NCBI GenBank assembly: GCA_016705365.1
Contig: JADIYI010000008.1
Location: 1,426,001 to 1,490,000, forward strand
From: Gammaproteobacteria bacterium
Lineage (GTDB): Bacteria; Pseudomonadota; Gammaproteobacteria; Pseudomonadales; UBA5518
Direction: 5' to 3'
DNA: 64,000 bases
The notes beneath the pieces are model-generated. The model saw only the letters and a program-made list of their open reading frames with translations. It was not told the DNA's origin and did not search any database. Position numbers and translations under genes: made by a program. This document shows positions 53,576-61,582 of this stretch, in pieces; the stretch's first letter is position 1, and each line of letters starts with the position of its first letter.

Positions 53576-56166
53576 CAATGCCCCTGGGCGGCAAGCGAGA
53601 GTTCGGGATTCTGTGGTGGCGTGATCGCCAGCAGTGACATCAGCACCGCTGCCAGGTAGGGCGTCGATTGCAGCAGCAGCATCACCAGCCATGCCAGCGC
53701 GTCGGTGGTATCCATTTCACTCAGCAGCACCATGCCGAGTGCCGCACTCCACAGCAGCGCCAGCACGAACAGTTCCTCGCGTGCTTCCGCCATGGCTTGC
53801 CACAAACCACCGTGCTCGCGCAGTTTCGGCGTGCGAAAGAACGGAATGGTTTTTGTCACCAGTCCGTATATCACGGCTTTGCCGATGGTGTGCGACAGCG
53901 CCAGCCCGGCTACGGCAGCACCAATCGTGGCGGCCAGCGGAACGCGCATATGATGCCTGTAGACGTAAAGTATCTTGCTGATCTTGGCAAAGAACAGCAG
54001 CAGTGGCGGAAACGCAAAGATCAGCGCCGGTGCCAGCACCTTGGTTGGAGCAACCAGCATCGCGCTGGTCCACAGCAGGGCGCCAGTCGTGAAAAAGAGG
54101 TTGAGACCATCGGCGCACCAGGGCAGCCAGCCGGCCACGAAATGGAAACGCTGCCCCGCGCTCAGGGTGTTCGAGCGCCCCAGGAACAGACTTCCCGCAT
54201 GGCGCTTGAGGATCTGCATCGCACCGTAGGCCCAGCGAAAGCGCTGCTTCTTGTAGTCGATGAAGCGATCGGGCATGACGCCGCGGCCATGCGATTCGGG
54301 CACATAGGCGGCCGAGTAGCCAGCCTCGAATACGCGCAACCCGAGTTCGGCGTCCTCGGTGATGGTCCATTCCGACCAGCGCAGGCGGTCCATGACCGAG
54401 CGTCGGATCATGGTCATGGTGCCATGCTGGATGATCGCGTCGCGGTCATTGCGCGTCACCATCCCCATGTGGAAAAAGCCTTTGTATTCCGCGTGGCAAA
54501 ATCTCTTGAACAGCGATTGTTCGCCGTCATGGTAATCCTGCGGCGCCTGCACGATCGCGATTCGCGGTTCGGCGAAATGCGGCACCAGGAATTTCAGCCA
54601 GTGGCGCTCCACCAGGTAATCGGCATCGATGACCGCGATGACCTTTACATCAGCCGAAGTACGGTCGAGCGCATAATTCAGCGCTCCGGCCTTGAAGCCG
54701 GCCAGCGGCGCCACGTGGAAGAAGCGAAACCGTGGGCCGAGCAGCGCGCAATACGCCTCGACCGGGCGCCATACCGCTTCGTCCGCGGTGTTGTTGTCGA
54801 TCACCAACACCTCGAAATCCGCGTAATCGAGCTGTGCCAGCGCATCCAGCGTGCGCTTCATCATTTCCGGCGGCTCGTTGTAGCACGGCACGTGGATCGA
54901 TACGCGCGGGCGAAAGCCCTGGTCAGTCTGCACCGAGCCGAACGGGCGACGACGGCTCGCCCACACCGTCTCGGCCAGTTCGTGTGCCTCGACGAACAGC
55001 ACCGCGAATACTCCAAGTGCCGCGATCACCAGCAGGAAGCCGAGCACATATTCGAGCAGACCAAGGTACTGCCGCGAATAGTCGTAGGCGACGAACACCA
55101 GGAACGAGGCGACCGCGAACGCGATCAGCGCGAGAAACGAGCGCCCGCGCTGTTTCAGTCCGGAACTGTCGATCAGCAGAAACGCCAATGCCAGCACCGC
55201 GAGCACGATCGAGGCCACCGCGAGGATTCGCCACTGCGGAATCTCCACCACCGGTCCGGTAAACGGGAATTTCTGGTGCCGATCGACATCATAGACACCC
55301 CAGTAGGCACCGACATCTCCTTCGTCCCCGGTCTTCCACAATTGATCGAATGCCTCGATCACGAAATAGTGGTAGCCGGCGCGGTTGAGTTCGCTCAGCA
55401 GGCGGCGCAGGTAGATCGCCTGATCGGCGGGGTTGGCTTCCGCCGTGCCGCGCGAGCGACCGTGCGAGGGCCAGCCCACTTCCGCCAGCAGCAGCCGCTT
55501 CTTGGGGAAGGTCGTTTTCAGCAGTTTTGCATCCGCGAGCACCGAGGCAACCGCCCGGTCGGAACGTTCTTTCTCCCAGTAGGGCAGCATGTGGGCTGCT
55601 ATCAGCTTCACGTGATCGGCGAGCTCGGGGTATTTCAGCCAGATATGCCAAGGCTCGGCCGTGGAGACCGATACCCTGACCGCCGCATTCACGCGATCGA
55701 TATAGCCGATGAGTTCGTCAACCGACACATCGCCACGATACAGCGCTTCGTTACCGACCATCACCAGGTCGACATTCTTTTCGCGGTTGGCGATCTCGAT
55801 GGCGCGCGCGATCTCCCGCTCGTTGTCCTCGCGATTGCTGCCCAGCCAGATGCCGAGCGTTACCGTCATGCCGAATTCCTGCGCAATACGCGGAATCTCG
55901 CCCAGCGTGCTGCGCACCGCGTAGGTCCGTAGCCGCTCGGTCTGGGTCGATAGCAGTTCGATATCGGCGCGGATTTCATCTTCCGAGGGATAGATGTTGA
56001 GCGTGGGATCCTGATCGCGGTGAAACGGTGAAAACGAGTAGCCCGAGACGTGATCAGGCCAGTCGGGAGCATTGAATGGACGGTTGAAGTAAGCCCAAAG
56101 GGCTGCCGAAAGCGCCGCAATGATGGCGACCACCGCGAGGTTGATCAGCGTATTACGCCTGGACAT
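53575..56166 (-). CDS. GT2 beta-glucan synthase with N-terminal GH17-like domain (NdvB-like)
   Basis: 863 residues. TM near residues 8-25, then a periplasmic GH17-like domain (25-310) with VMVGNEALYRG and LLLAEVGWPSHGRSRG; membrane segments near 320-400; cytoplasmic GT2 domain (415-660): VSIHVPCYNEPPEMMKRTLD, DADYLVERHW (DxD), TEDAELGLRVFEAGY (TED) and KKQRFRWAYGAM (QxxRW); then about five C-terminal segments. Length and domain order agree with the about 868-residue NdvB of Pseudomonas and the cyclic beta-1,3-glucan synthases of Bradyrhizobium. Substrate probably UDP-glucose. Coupled to the downstream GH17 gene. Confidence 0.87.
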   Translation of the reverse strand: MSRRNTLINLAVVAIIAALSAALWAYFNRPFNAPDWPDHVSGYSFSPFHRDQDPTLNIYPSEDEIRADIELLSTQTERLRTYAVRSTLGEIPRIAQEFGMTVTLGIWLGSNREDNEREIARAIEIANREKNVDLVMVGNEALYRGDVSVDELIGYIDRVNAAVRVSVSTAEPWHIWLKYPELADHVKLIAAHMLPYWEKERSDRAVASVLADAKLLKTTFPKKRLLLAEVGWPSHGRSRGTAEANPADQAIYLRRLLSELNRAGYHYFVIEAFDQLWKTGDEGDVGAYWGVYDVDRHQKFPFTGPVVEIPQWRILAVASIVLAVLALAFLLIDSSGLKQRGRSFLALIAFAVASFLVFVAYDYSRQYLGLLEYVLGFLLVIAALGVFAVLFVEAHELAETVWASRRRPFGSVQTDQGFRPRVSIHVPCYNEPPEMMKRTLDALAQLDYADFEVLVIDNNTADEAVWRPVEAYCALLGPRFRFFHVAPLAGFKAGALNYALDRTSADVKVIAVIDADYLVERHWLKFLVPHFAEPRIAIVQAPQDYHDGEQSLFKRFCHAEYKGFFHMGMVTRNDRDAIIQHGTMTMIRRSVMDRLRWSEWTITEDAELGLRVFEAGYSAAYVPESHGRGVMPDRFIDYKKQRFRWAYGAMQILKRHAGSLFLGRSNTLSAGQRFHFVAGWLPWCADGLNLFFTTGALLWTSAMLVAPTKVLAPALIFAFPPLLLFFAKISKILYVYRHHMRVPLAATIGAAVAGLALSHTIGKAVIYGLVTKTIPFFRTPKLREHGGLWQAMAEAREELFVLALLWSAALGMVLLSEMDTTDALAWLVMLLLQSTPYLAAVLMSLLAITPPQNPELSLAAQGH

Positions 56167-56398
56167 TCGATGAACCTGCTTCTCGCAAACAACGGGAGAA
56201 CAACTTCGAGAGGCACATATTAAGGCCGTGCAGCCGCGGTAAACAGATTGAAAATTGCGATATTCCGGGCGTGGCGGTACGGGGTCGAGTCCCCCTCGTC
56301 AACCGGGTGCAACAGGTTTCAATGGCGGCGGGATGGCTTTTGTCGCTGTCGGGCAAACCAGCCCGCTGGTCGAGCCCGCCGCAGACCCGACGCGTGTG

Positions 56399-56821
56399 TC
56401 ATGGCGCGTCTGCCGTGATCGCAATGAAGATCGGTTCCATGCCCTCGGCCTGCATCAGGCGGTTCATCTCCGCGCGCCGCTCGCCGTACCGGGCATCCAG
56501 CAACCGGTCGATCGCCGTCGCGCGCGCATCCGTGGCGAGGATCAGCTCCGCTCGTCCCTCGAGCCAGGGACCGCTCACCTTGCCGTCCCAGTCGCAGGGC
56601 GCGTAACGCACGAGCGGATCGTTACGCAGCCGTTTCACCTTGCCGAAGCGCGTGGCCGTGCGCAGGCAGACCTTGTCGTTCCACGGCACGAACCAGACCG
56701 GCGTTGCCACCTCGGCGCCGTTGCGGCGCCGCGTCACGAGGTTGATGCATTCGGCGGAGGCGAATTCAGGAGGGTGCGCCGGGTCTGAATCGAGGTCGGA
56801 TTGCGCCATGGGATCTGTCAT
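56399..56821 (-). CDS. PPOX-class (pyridoxamine-5'-phosphate-oxidase-like) protein
   Basis: 140 residues from ATG 56821; no clear ribosome site. Split beta-barrel flavin-binding fold of the F420/FMN-dependent PPOX class: CINLVTRRRNGAEVATPVWF, then NDKVCLRTATRFGKVKRLRN and PLVRYAPCDWDGKVSGPWLE. Typical length. Cofactor and substrate unknown. The 232-base gap before it (56167-56398) contains no gene I can support. Confidence 0.8.
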   Translation of the reverse strand: MTDPMAQSDLDSDPAHPPEFASAECINLVTRRRNGAEVATPVWFVPWNDKVCLRTATRFGKVKRLRNDPLVRYAPCDWDGKVSGPWLEGRAELILATDARATAIDRLLDARYGERRAEMNRLMQAEGMEPIFIAITADAP

Positions 56822-56878
56822 CGGCAACGGAATGCCGGGAGTCTATTGGAAATTGGTGCTGCTGTCGCAAACACACTC

Positions 56879-57877
56879 CTACCGGAGGCTGAAGCGCTGC
56901 TCCGCGCCGGCGTCACCCGTGCAGATCCGGTCGATTTCGGCAAGCTCCGCGCTATCGAGCGTCCACTGTGCCGCCGCGACGTGCTCCTCGAGTTGCGCCG
57001 CCCGGCTTGCTCCCGCGATCACCGAGCACACGCGCGGCTGTGCCAGCAGCCAGGCGATCGCCAGTTCGCCGACGGTATGTCCGCGCGCGCGTGCGAATGA
57101 TTCAAACCCTTCGAGCTTCGTCCAGTTGGCATCGGTGGTGATCTGGTGATAGGCCATCGGCCGGGTGGCGAGCAGCGAGTCCGCGGGAAAGGGCTGGTCG
57201 CGGCGGTACTTGCCGGTAAGAAAGCCACCGGCCAGTGGCCCCCACGGAATGAGGCCGAGTCCGTGGGCGCCACAGGCCGGAACATGGTCCTGCTCGATTT
57301 CCCGCTGCAGCAGGTTGTACAGCGGTTGTGACGTCGCGAAAGCATTCAGATTGCTGCAGCGCGAGGTCCACATCGCCTCCGATACCTGCCATGCGGCAAA
57401 ATTGCTGCAGCCGGTGTAGCGCACCTTGCCCGCGCGTACGAGATCGTCGAGCGCACGCAACGTTTCCTCGATCGGCGTCGATGGGTCGGGAAAATGGATC
57501 TGGTAGAGATCGATGTAGTCGGTGCCGAGACGCCTGAGGCTCGCTTCCGCCGCGCGGATCACGTTGAGGCGCGAACCGCCACGTGCGTTGGGGCGCGGAT
57601 CGACCGGCGCACCCGATGGCCCGCCGCCCATGGGCCAGCCGAACTTGGTCGCGATCACGAGGTCCGCCCGCCGCCCCTTGATCGCCTTGCCGACGAACTC
57701 CTCCGAGCGGCCCATATCGTAGACATCGGCGGTATCGATGAAGCTGATGCCCAGCTCCAGCGCGCGATCGATCACCGCGGTGGACGCCGCCGCGTCGTGC
57801 AGCCAGCCGAAATAGTGAGTGCCCAGCCCGATGGCGGAAACTTTAAGCCCCGCTCTGCCCAGATTGCGATGCTCCAC
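56879..57877 (-). CDS. Aldo/keto reductase
   Basis: 332 residues, GTG start with a near-perfect AGGAGG site. NADPH-dependent (alpha/beta)8 fold: DTADVYDMGRSEEFVGKAIK (Asp, Tyr), LVIATKFGWPM (Lys), YIDLYQIHFPDPSTPIEETL (His), RYTGCSNFAAWQVSEAM, and the C-terminal coenzyme region LAIAWLLAQPRVCSVIAGAS. Belongs to the AKR family close to YhdN/IolS-like aldehyde or ketone reductases. Downstream side abuts the chimeric remnant near vapC. Confidence 0.9.
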   Translation of the reverse strand: MEHRNLGRAGLKVSAIGLGTHYFGWLHDAAASTAVIDRALELGISFIDTADVYDMGRSEEFVGKAIKGRRADLVIATKFGWPMGGGPSGAPVDPRPNARGGSRLNVIRAAEASLRRLGTDYIDLYQIHFPDPSTPIEETLRALDDLVRAGKVRYTGCSNFAAWQVSEAMWTSRCSNLNAFATSQPLYNLLQREIEQDHVPACGAHGLGLIPWGPLAGGFLTGKYRRDQPFPADSLLATRPMAYHQITTDANWTKLEGFESFARARGHTVGELAIAWLLAQPRVCSVIAGASRAAQLEEHVAAAQWTLDSAELAEIDRICTGDAGAEQRFSLR

Positions 57878-57908
57878 GCTCGTCCTCCTGTGAACCCATG
57901 ATTGCTCG

Positions 57909-57988
57909 ATTCAGCAAATAGTCTCGTCAAACGCCTGGTAGATCACGGCGCCCTCCGTTATCCCGCGGCACCGGCCAATCCGCCAGGT
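57909..57988. repeat. Direct repeat, copy A, of the phosphodiesterase gene 3' end
   Basis: 80 bases matching 58995-59073 apart from a few substitutions and one inserted base. Both include ATTCAGCAA (stop codon on the minus strand) and the CAAACGCCTGGTAGATCACGG stretch (differing at single sites). They flank the vapBC segment. Copy A is the decayed one, with a frameshift relative to the intact gene. Confidence 0.85.
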
Positions 57989-58160
57989 CAGCCAGACCAC
58001 AATCGACGGAATCGAATCCGCCAGATGCAGTGCAGGAACCACTGCGCCGGTGACTTCGGTGATAATCCAACTCAACGCCAGACAAGCAGCGGTTAACCGG
58101 AATACATTACGTCGCTCAAGTTCATTGTAGAAGGACTCGGCTTTTTTGTTCCTGTTGGCC
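57911..58160 (-). pseudogene. Chimeric remnant: TPR/cyclase-type membrane N-terminus fused to phosphodiesterase C-terminus
   Basis: An open frame of about 83 codons without an ATG. The first part, SFYNELERRNVFRLTAACLA then LSWIITEVTGAVVPALHLAD, is the characteristic amino-terminal cytosolic helix and membrane segment ('FxELxRRNVFR') of TPR-containing adenylate-cyclase-like proteins. It then runs in frame into TEGAVIYQAFDETIC and a stop, which is the C-terminus (TEGAVIYQAFEEPGC) of the phosphodiesterase-like gene at 58997. Bases 57909-57988 are a direct repeat of 58995-59073 (about 88% identical) including the stop codon, with one extra base. Confidence 0.75.
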
Positions 58161-58164
58161 AGGA

Positions 58165-58572
58165 CTATTTCTTGCCTGCCCAGTTCTCCAACCGCAGGCC
58201 AGGCACCTGTTTGAATTCTTTCGTATTGTTAGTGACCAGAACCAGGCCCTGCGAGCGGGCATGACCAGCAATCATCTGGTCGTACGGCCCGATCGGTTTG
58301 CCGCGTTGGGCCAATTCAGCCCGAATCTGTCCGGTATGCATGGCGGCATTATCATCGTAGGGAAGCACTTCGAGCCGAGCTGAAAACCCTTCGATAACTC
58401 TCAGGTTTCTTGCCGGTGACGCCGACTTTTCAGCGCCATAAACAAGCTCCATCAGGGACACCGATGACATGCATGCCTGTCCACTGCGGGTATTGAAAAT
58501 CTCGCGCACATCGTCAGGCCGGTTCTTGATTATATAAATGGCAATATTGGTATCGAGCATGTACTTCAGCAT
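58165..58572 (-). CDS. vapC: VapC-type PIN-domain toxin
   Basis: 135 residues. PIN nuclease: MLKYMLDTNIAIYIIKNRPD (first Asp), SSVSLMELVYGAEKS (Glu), GPYDQMIAGHARSQGL (Asp) and LVTNNTKEFKQVPGLRLENW. These acidic residues bind Mg2+/Mn2+ to cleave tRNA or rRNA in other VapC toxins. Starts directly after the vapB stop (no gap). Intact, so toxin-antitoxin function is plausible. Confidence 0.92.
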   Translation of the reverse strand: MLKYMLDTNIAIYIIKNRPDDVREIFNTRSGQACMSSVSLMELVYGAEKSASPARNLRVIEGFSARLEVLPYDDNAAMHTGQIRAELAQRGKPIGPYDQMIAGHARSQGLVLVTNNTKEFKQVPGLRLENWAGKK

Positions 58573-58803
58573 TCAAAGTTCGCGCCTTTCCTGATCGGCA
58601 GGCTGGTCCCTGGTTGACATGAAGTCTTCCGTTGCGCTTTCGCCGCTGAACCAGCTGTCCCAGGATTCACCTTCTGGTGCAATCAAGCGCGAACGGCCCA
58701 ATACCACGACATCAACCCGTGTAACGGATTCAGGCAAAGCCACTGACTTGGGCAGTCGAATTGCCTGGCTTCGGTTGGTCTTGAAAACACTCGCTTTTTC
58801 CAT
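58573..58803 (-). CDS. vapB: VapB-type antitoxin
   Basis: 76 residues, GGAGTAGGCA before the ATG. N-terminal AbrB/SpoVT swapped-hairpin: KASVFKTNRSQAIRLPKSVA, then VTRVDVVVLGRSRLIAPEGE. The C-terminal tail (WDSWFSGESATEDFM) is the expected toxin-binding segment. It autorepresses from the palindrome just upstream and is cotranscribed with vapC. Confidence 0.9.
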   Translation of the reverse strand: MEKASVFKTNRSQAIRLPKSVALPESVTRVDVVVLGRSRLIAPEGESWDSWFSGESATEDFMSTRDQPADQERREL

Positions 58804-58817
58804 TGCCTACTCCGGGA

Positions 58818-58863
58818 TATACGTTAAGTATACACATTGTATGGGCGGTTTGGGATATGTCAA
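58818..58863 (-). promoter_or_regulatory. vapBC promoter with operator palindrome
   Basis: On the minus strand TTGACA (58863-58858) and TACAAT (58841-58836) are spaced 16 bases, a near-consensus sigma-70 promoter. Just downstream lies TATAC GTTAA GTATA (58818-58832), a perfect 5-bp inverted repeat, 15 bases before the vapB start, well placed for VapBC autorepression. Confidence 0.7.
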
Positions 58864-58883
58864 TGACTCATCGCCGCTCCCAA

Positions 58884-58994
58884 CTACTCCGTCGGCAGAT
58901 TCATCTTGCGCAGAAAGGTTTTGTAGCGGGGGTCGTCGGCCAGGTTCTTGCGTTCATCTGCACGCGCGTGCTCCTTCCTGTCGATGAACGTTGT
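58884..58994 (-). pseudogene. C-terminal remnant of a TPR/cyclase-type protein
   Basis: Open stretch on the minus strand from just after the phosphodiesterase stop: FIDRKEHARADERKNLADDP then RYKTFLRKMNLPTE and a TAG at 58884-58886. 'ADDPR-[FY]-x-x-x-LRRMNLP' is the usual end of TPR-containing adenylate-cyclase-like proteins. Its N-terminal counterpart is found on the other side of vapBC (57990-58160), so the two fragments probably come from one gene or from two copies of it. Confidence 0.6.
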
Positions 58995-58996
58995 AT

Positions 58997-60925
58997 TCAG
59001 CAACCCGGCTCCTCAAACGCCTGGTAGATCACGGCACCCTCCGTATCCCGCGGCACCGGCCAACCCGCCAGGTGGCAGATCGTGGGGACCAGGTCGATGC
59101 ACCAGACATTGCGTTCGATCTGCACGCCCTTGCGGATTCCGGGGCCGCTGAGCGCAAACAGGCCGCGCAGCGATCCGCCCTGCCAGTCGGCGGTCGGCAG
59201 AAATGGACCGTGCTGATAACCGTGATCGTGCTTCAGCGCATACACGACATCGCCCGCCTGCTCACCGTAGATATTGAGAAAGCGCGCGTCCTCCTTGCGC
59301 AACGCGAACAGGACTGGCTTGCGGCCCGATGTCGGTTCGACGTAGTCGGAGAGCGCCTGGATGATCTCATCCTGTACTGCGCGATAGTGCTCGCCGCCGT
59401 GAACGATGCCATCCGGGTCGCGACCCTCCTGGTTGATATGAATCCAGCACACGGGCCGCGCCAGCGCACGCGTCTGCGACCAGTCGATCTTGCCTGCGGC
59501 GTCGCGCGCCAGCAGCCCGGCGTCCTGGAGGATCGCATTGGCATCGATGCCGGGATGGCCCGCGGGCTTGGCACCGTGGTCGGAAATCAGCGCCAGCAGC
59601 GTTTCATTCTCGTCCACGCACTCGATCAGGTCGCGCGCCAGGCGATCGCAGGCCTGGTAGATGCCGAGTTCCAGCGCTTCGTGCTGGCGGCGTTCTTCGG
59701 CGTTCTTCGCCAGTCTCGGGTCGAGCACGTGCGGGATCGAATGCCACGAGGTATCGGGCAGGTGGTAGCGCATCACGAACAGGTCCCACGGCTTGTTCTT
59801 CATGACGTGGGTGCAGGCGTCCGCATACCACTGCCGCTGCATCTCGATTTCCTCGAGCAGCGTGTTGGCGCCGAACCAGCCCTTGTCATAGCCGAAAAAC
59901 CCGCTGTCGGGATTGGGCAGACCTTTGGTGGAGACGATCTCCGTGGCCAGCGAGGCGGGTGAGGACCAACCTTCGAGTGCACAGAAGGAACTGTGGTAGA
60001 GGCGCAGATCACTGGCATCCGCTGACAGCTCGAGCAGCTTCAGCGCAAACGCACAGCGCTCGGGGCCCGCTTCGGTCGGGAACGTGTGCTGAAGTACGCC
60101 ACTCCATTCGCCGACCCGCAGTTCCGCGAGCGATACGGCCGCATCCTTGTGCTCGCAGACCAGCACGCGGTCGAAGCCCTTGCCCTGCGTGTCCACGACC
60201 AGCAGTTGCCAGGTCGGCGGCGCAAGCGGGTATCGGCCACCGGAGGCACGCACCTCGAGCTCTGCCGCGAGCAGCCGCGATGCCGCAGGCAGATTGCTCC
60301 ACCCCTCGGGTGCAGCCAGTTCAATGCGCACAGGAACCCGCGAGTCGGGTTGAAAGCTCGCCGTGCAGAACAACCCGCCACTGGCGCTCGCGGCAAAAAC
60401 TCCTGGTGCAGCAGCGCCGGTTCCCAGCCCGTCTTCGTCGAGGCGTACCGCGTCTGACGAAATGCCTTGCTCCTGGCTCGCGACCGCGAGGTTCGGGTGG
60501 AACCACTGGTTGATGTCGCAACCGGAACCGCCGATCTGGATGCCGTCGTCCACGACCGGCGGCCAGGTGGTGACGAAGTTCACGACGACCGATTTCTTGC
60601 CGGCGCGTGCAATCGCATTCCAGACATATTCGGCCTTCACATCCGGGCTGTGGAATGCCATGTGGGCGCGATCCAGCGGATCGCCGGGACGGCGTACGTT
60701 ATAGTCGGATATGCCGTGCGTACCCGGCCACGCACCCGTGGCGATCGAGGTCCAGTTGGCCGGTGTCGCGGTCGGTAGCGGCACCATGGCGTTCGGAGCC
60801 AGCACGCCGTTGTCGATCAGCCTGGCGAGTGCGGGCAGCTTGCCCTCGCGGCAGTAGCGCAGCAGCGCCGGTGCGACCGGACCGTCCAGACCGAAGATCA
60901 GAACCTTGCGTGGTCTTGTGTTCAT
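58997..60925 (-). CDS. Alkaline-phosphatase-superfamily protein (type I phosphodiesterase/nucleotide pyrophosphatase-like)
   Basis: 642 residues, start after TGGAGAAAACGCC. No signal peptide: it begins MNTRPRKVLIFGLDGPVAPA with the first metal Asp. The nucleophile region is LPTATPANWTSIATGAWPGT (Thr/Ser of 'T-[AN]-W-T-S'), with HGISDYN. Later metal ligands: LALISDHGAKPAGHPGIDAN and KHDHGYQHGPFLP. This is the architecture of nucleotide pyrophosphatase/phosphodiesterase-like proteins and putative phosphoesterases; the substrate is not known. Its 3' end is duplicated at 57909-57988 around vapBC. Confidence 0.87.
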   Translation of the reverse strand: MNTRPRKVLIFGLDGPVAPALLRYCREGKLPALARLIDNGVLAPNAMVPLPTATPANWTSIATGAWPGTHGISDYNVRRPGDPLDRAHMAFHSPDVKAEYVWNAIARAGKKSVVVNFVTTWPPVVDDGIQIGGSGCDINQWFHPNLAVASQEQGISSDAVRLDEDGLGTGAAAPGVFAASASGGLFCTASFQPDSRVPVRIELAAPEGWSNLPAASRLLAAELEVRASGGRYPLAPPTWQLLVVDTQGKGFDRVLVCEHKDAAVSLAELRVGEWSGVLQHTFPTEAGPERCAFALKLLELSADASDLRLYHSSFCALEGWSSPASLATEIVSTKGLPNPDSGFFGYDKGWFGANTLLEEIEMQRQWYADACTHVMKNKPWDLFVMRYHLPDTSWHSIPHVLDPRLAKNAEERRQHEALELGIYQACDRLARDLIECVDENETLLALISDHGAKPAGHPGIDANAILQDAGLLARDAAGKIDWSQTRALARPVCWIHINQEGRDPDGIVHGGEHYRAVQDEIIQALSDYVEPTSGRKPVLFALRKEDARFLNIYGEQAGDVVYALKHDHGYQHGPFLPTADWQGGSLRGLFALSGPGIRKGVQIERNVWCIDLVPTICHLAGWPVPRDTEGAVIYQAFEEPGC

Positions 60926-61051
60926 GGCGTTTTCTCCAGCGAACCGCCTGCACGGCAATTTTCGCTATCATGGTGATGCTCGTGACAATACAGCCGAGCA
61001 TAAATGATAACCGGGTACGAATCACACGTGCCATGTCAGGAGGAATTGCAG

Positions 61052-61534
61052 ATGGCTGATCAGCAGGACATGCAGACGGGTGCCGACCGCGTGGCCATCC
61101 AGGATCTGATGGCGCGCTACGCTTACGCGGTCGATGCCAAGCGCTGGGAGCTGTTGGACGAGGTCTTCGCGAACGGCGCCGAGATCGATTTTCTGGCCAA
61201 TGGCGGGATCAAGGATAACTGGCCCGCGATCGGCGATTGGCTCGCAACGGCCATGTCGGGCTTCACGGCCTGCCAGCACTACCTGTCGAATTTCGCCACC
61301 GACGTGGATGGCGACCGCGCCAGCTCGCGTTTCTACGTGTTCACGCAGATGATCACCGTGGACGGCGGTGCGGACCAGATCGTCAGCGACGGCGGTTACT
61401 ACCACGCCGGGTTCGTGCGCACCCCGGCGGGCTGGCGCGTCAGCCGGCTCTCCGGTGGCATCGTCTGGTGGAGCGGCTCGGTGCCGGATCATCTGCCGTG
61501 GTGGGGCGTGGACGGGGATCGCTTCAACCAGTGA
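61052..61534 (+). CDS. SnoaL-like nuclear transport factor 2 family protein
   Basis: 160 residues after a GGAGGAATTGCAG site. SnoaL_4-type: VAIQDLMARYAYAVDAKRWE, LLDEVFANGAEIDFLANGGI, CQHYLSNFATDVDGDRASSR and YYHAGFVRTPAGWRVSRLS. These occur as hydratases or isomerases of steroid or aromatic degradation; no specific reaction can be read. Divergent from the phosphodiesterase gene. Confidence 0.85.
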   Translation: MADQQDMQTGADRVAIQDLMARYAYAVDAKRWELLDEVFANGAEIDFLANGGIKDNWPAIGDWLATAMSGFTACQHYLSNFATDVDGDRASSRFYVFTQMITVDGGADQIVSDGGYYHAGFVRTPAGWRVSRLSGGIVWWSGSVPDHLPWWGVDGDRFNQ

Positions 61535-61582
61535 GTATCGCGTGGCGCCTGGCCGTGTACGGCGATGCGACTGGCACCGCGA

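Noticed and set aside
56281..56295. GGGGTCGAGTCCCC resembling a tRNA T-arm
   Set aside because: The loop is one base short, and no acceptor, D or anticodon stem of a tRNA can be folded around it.
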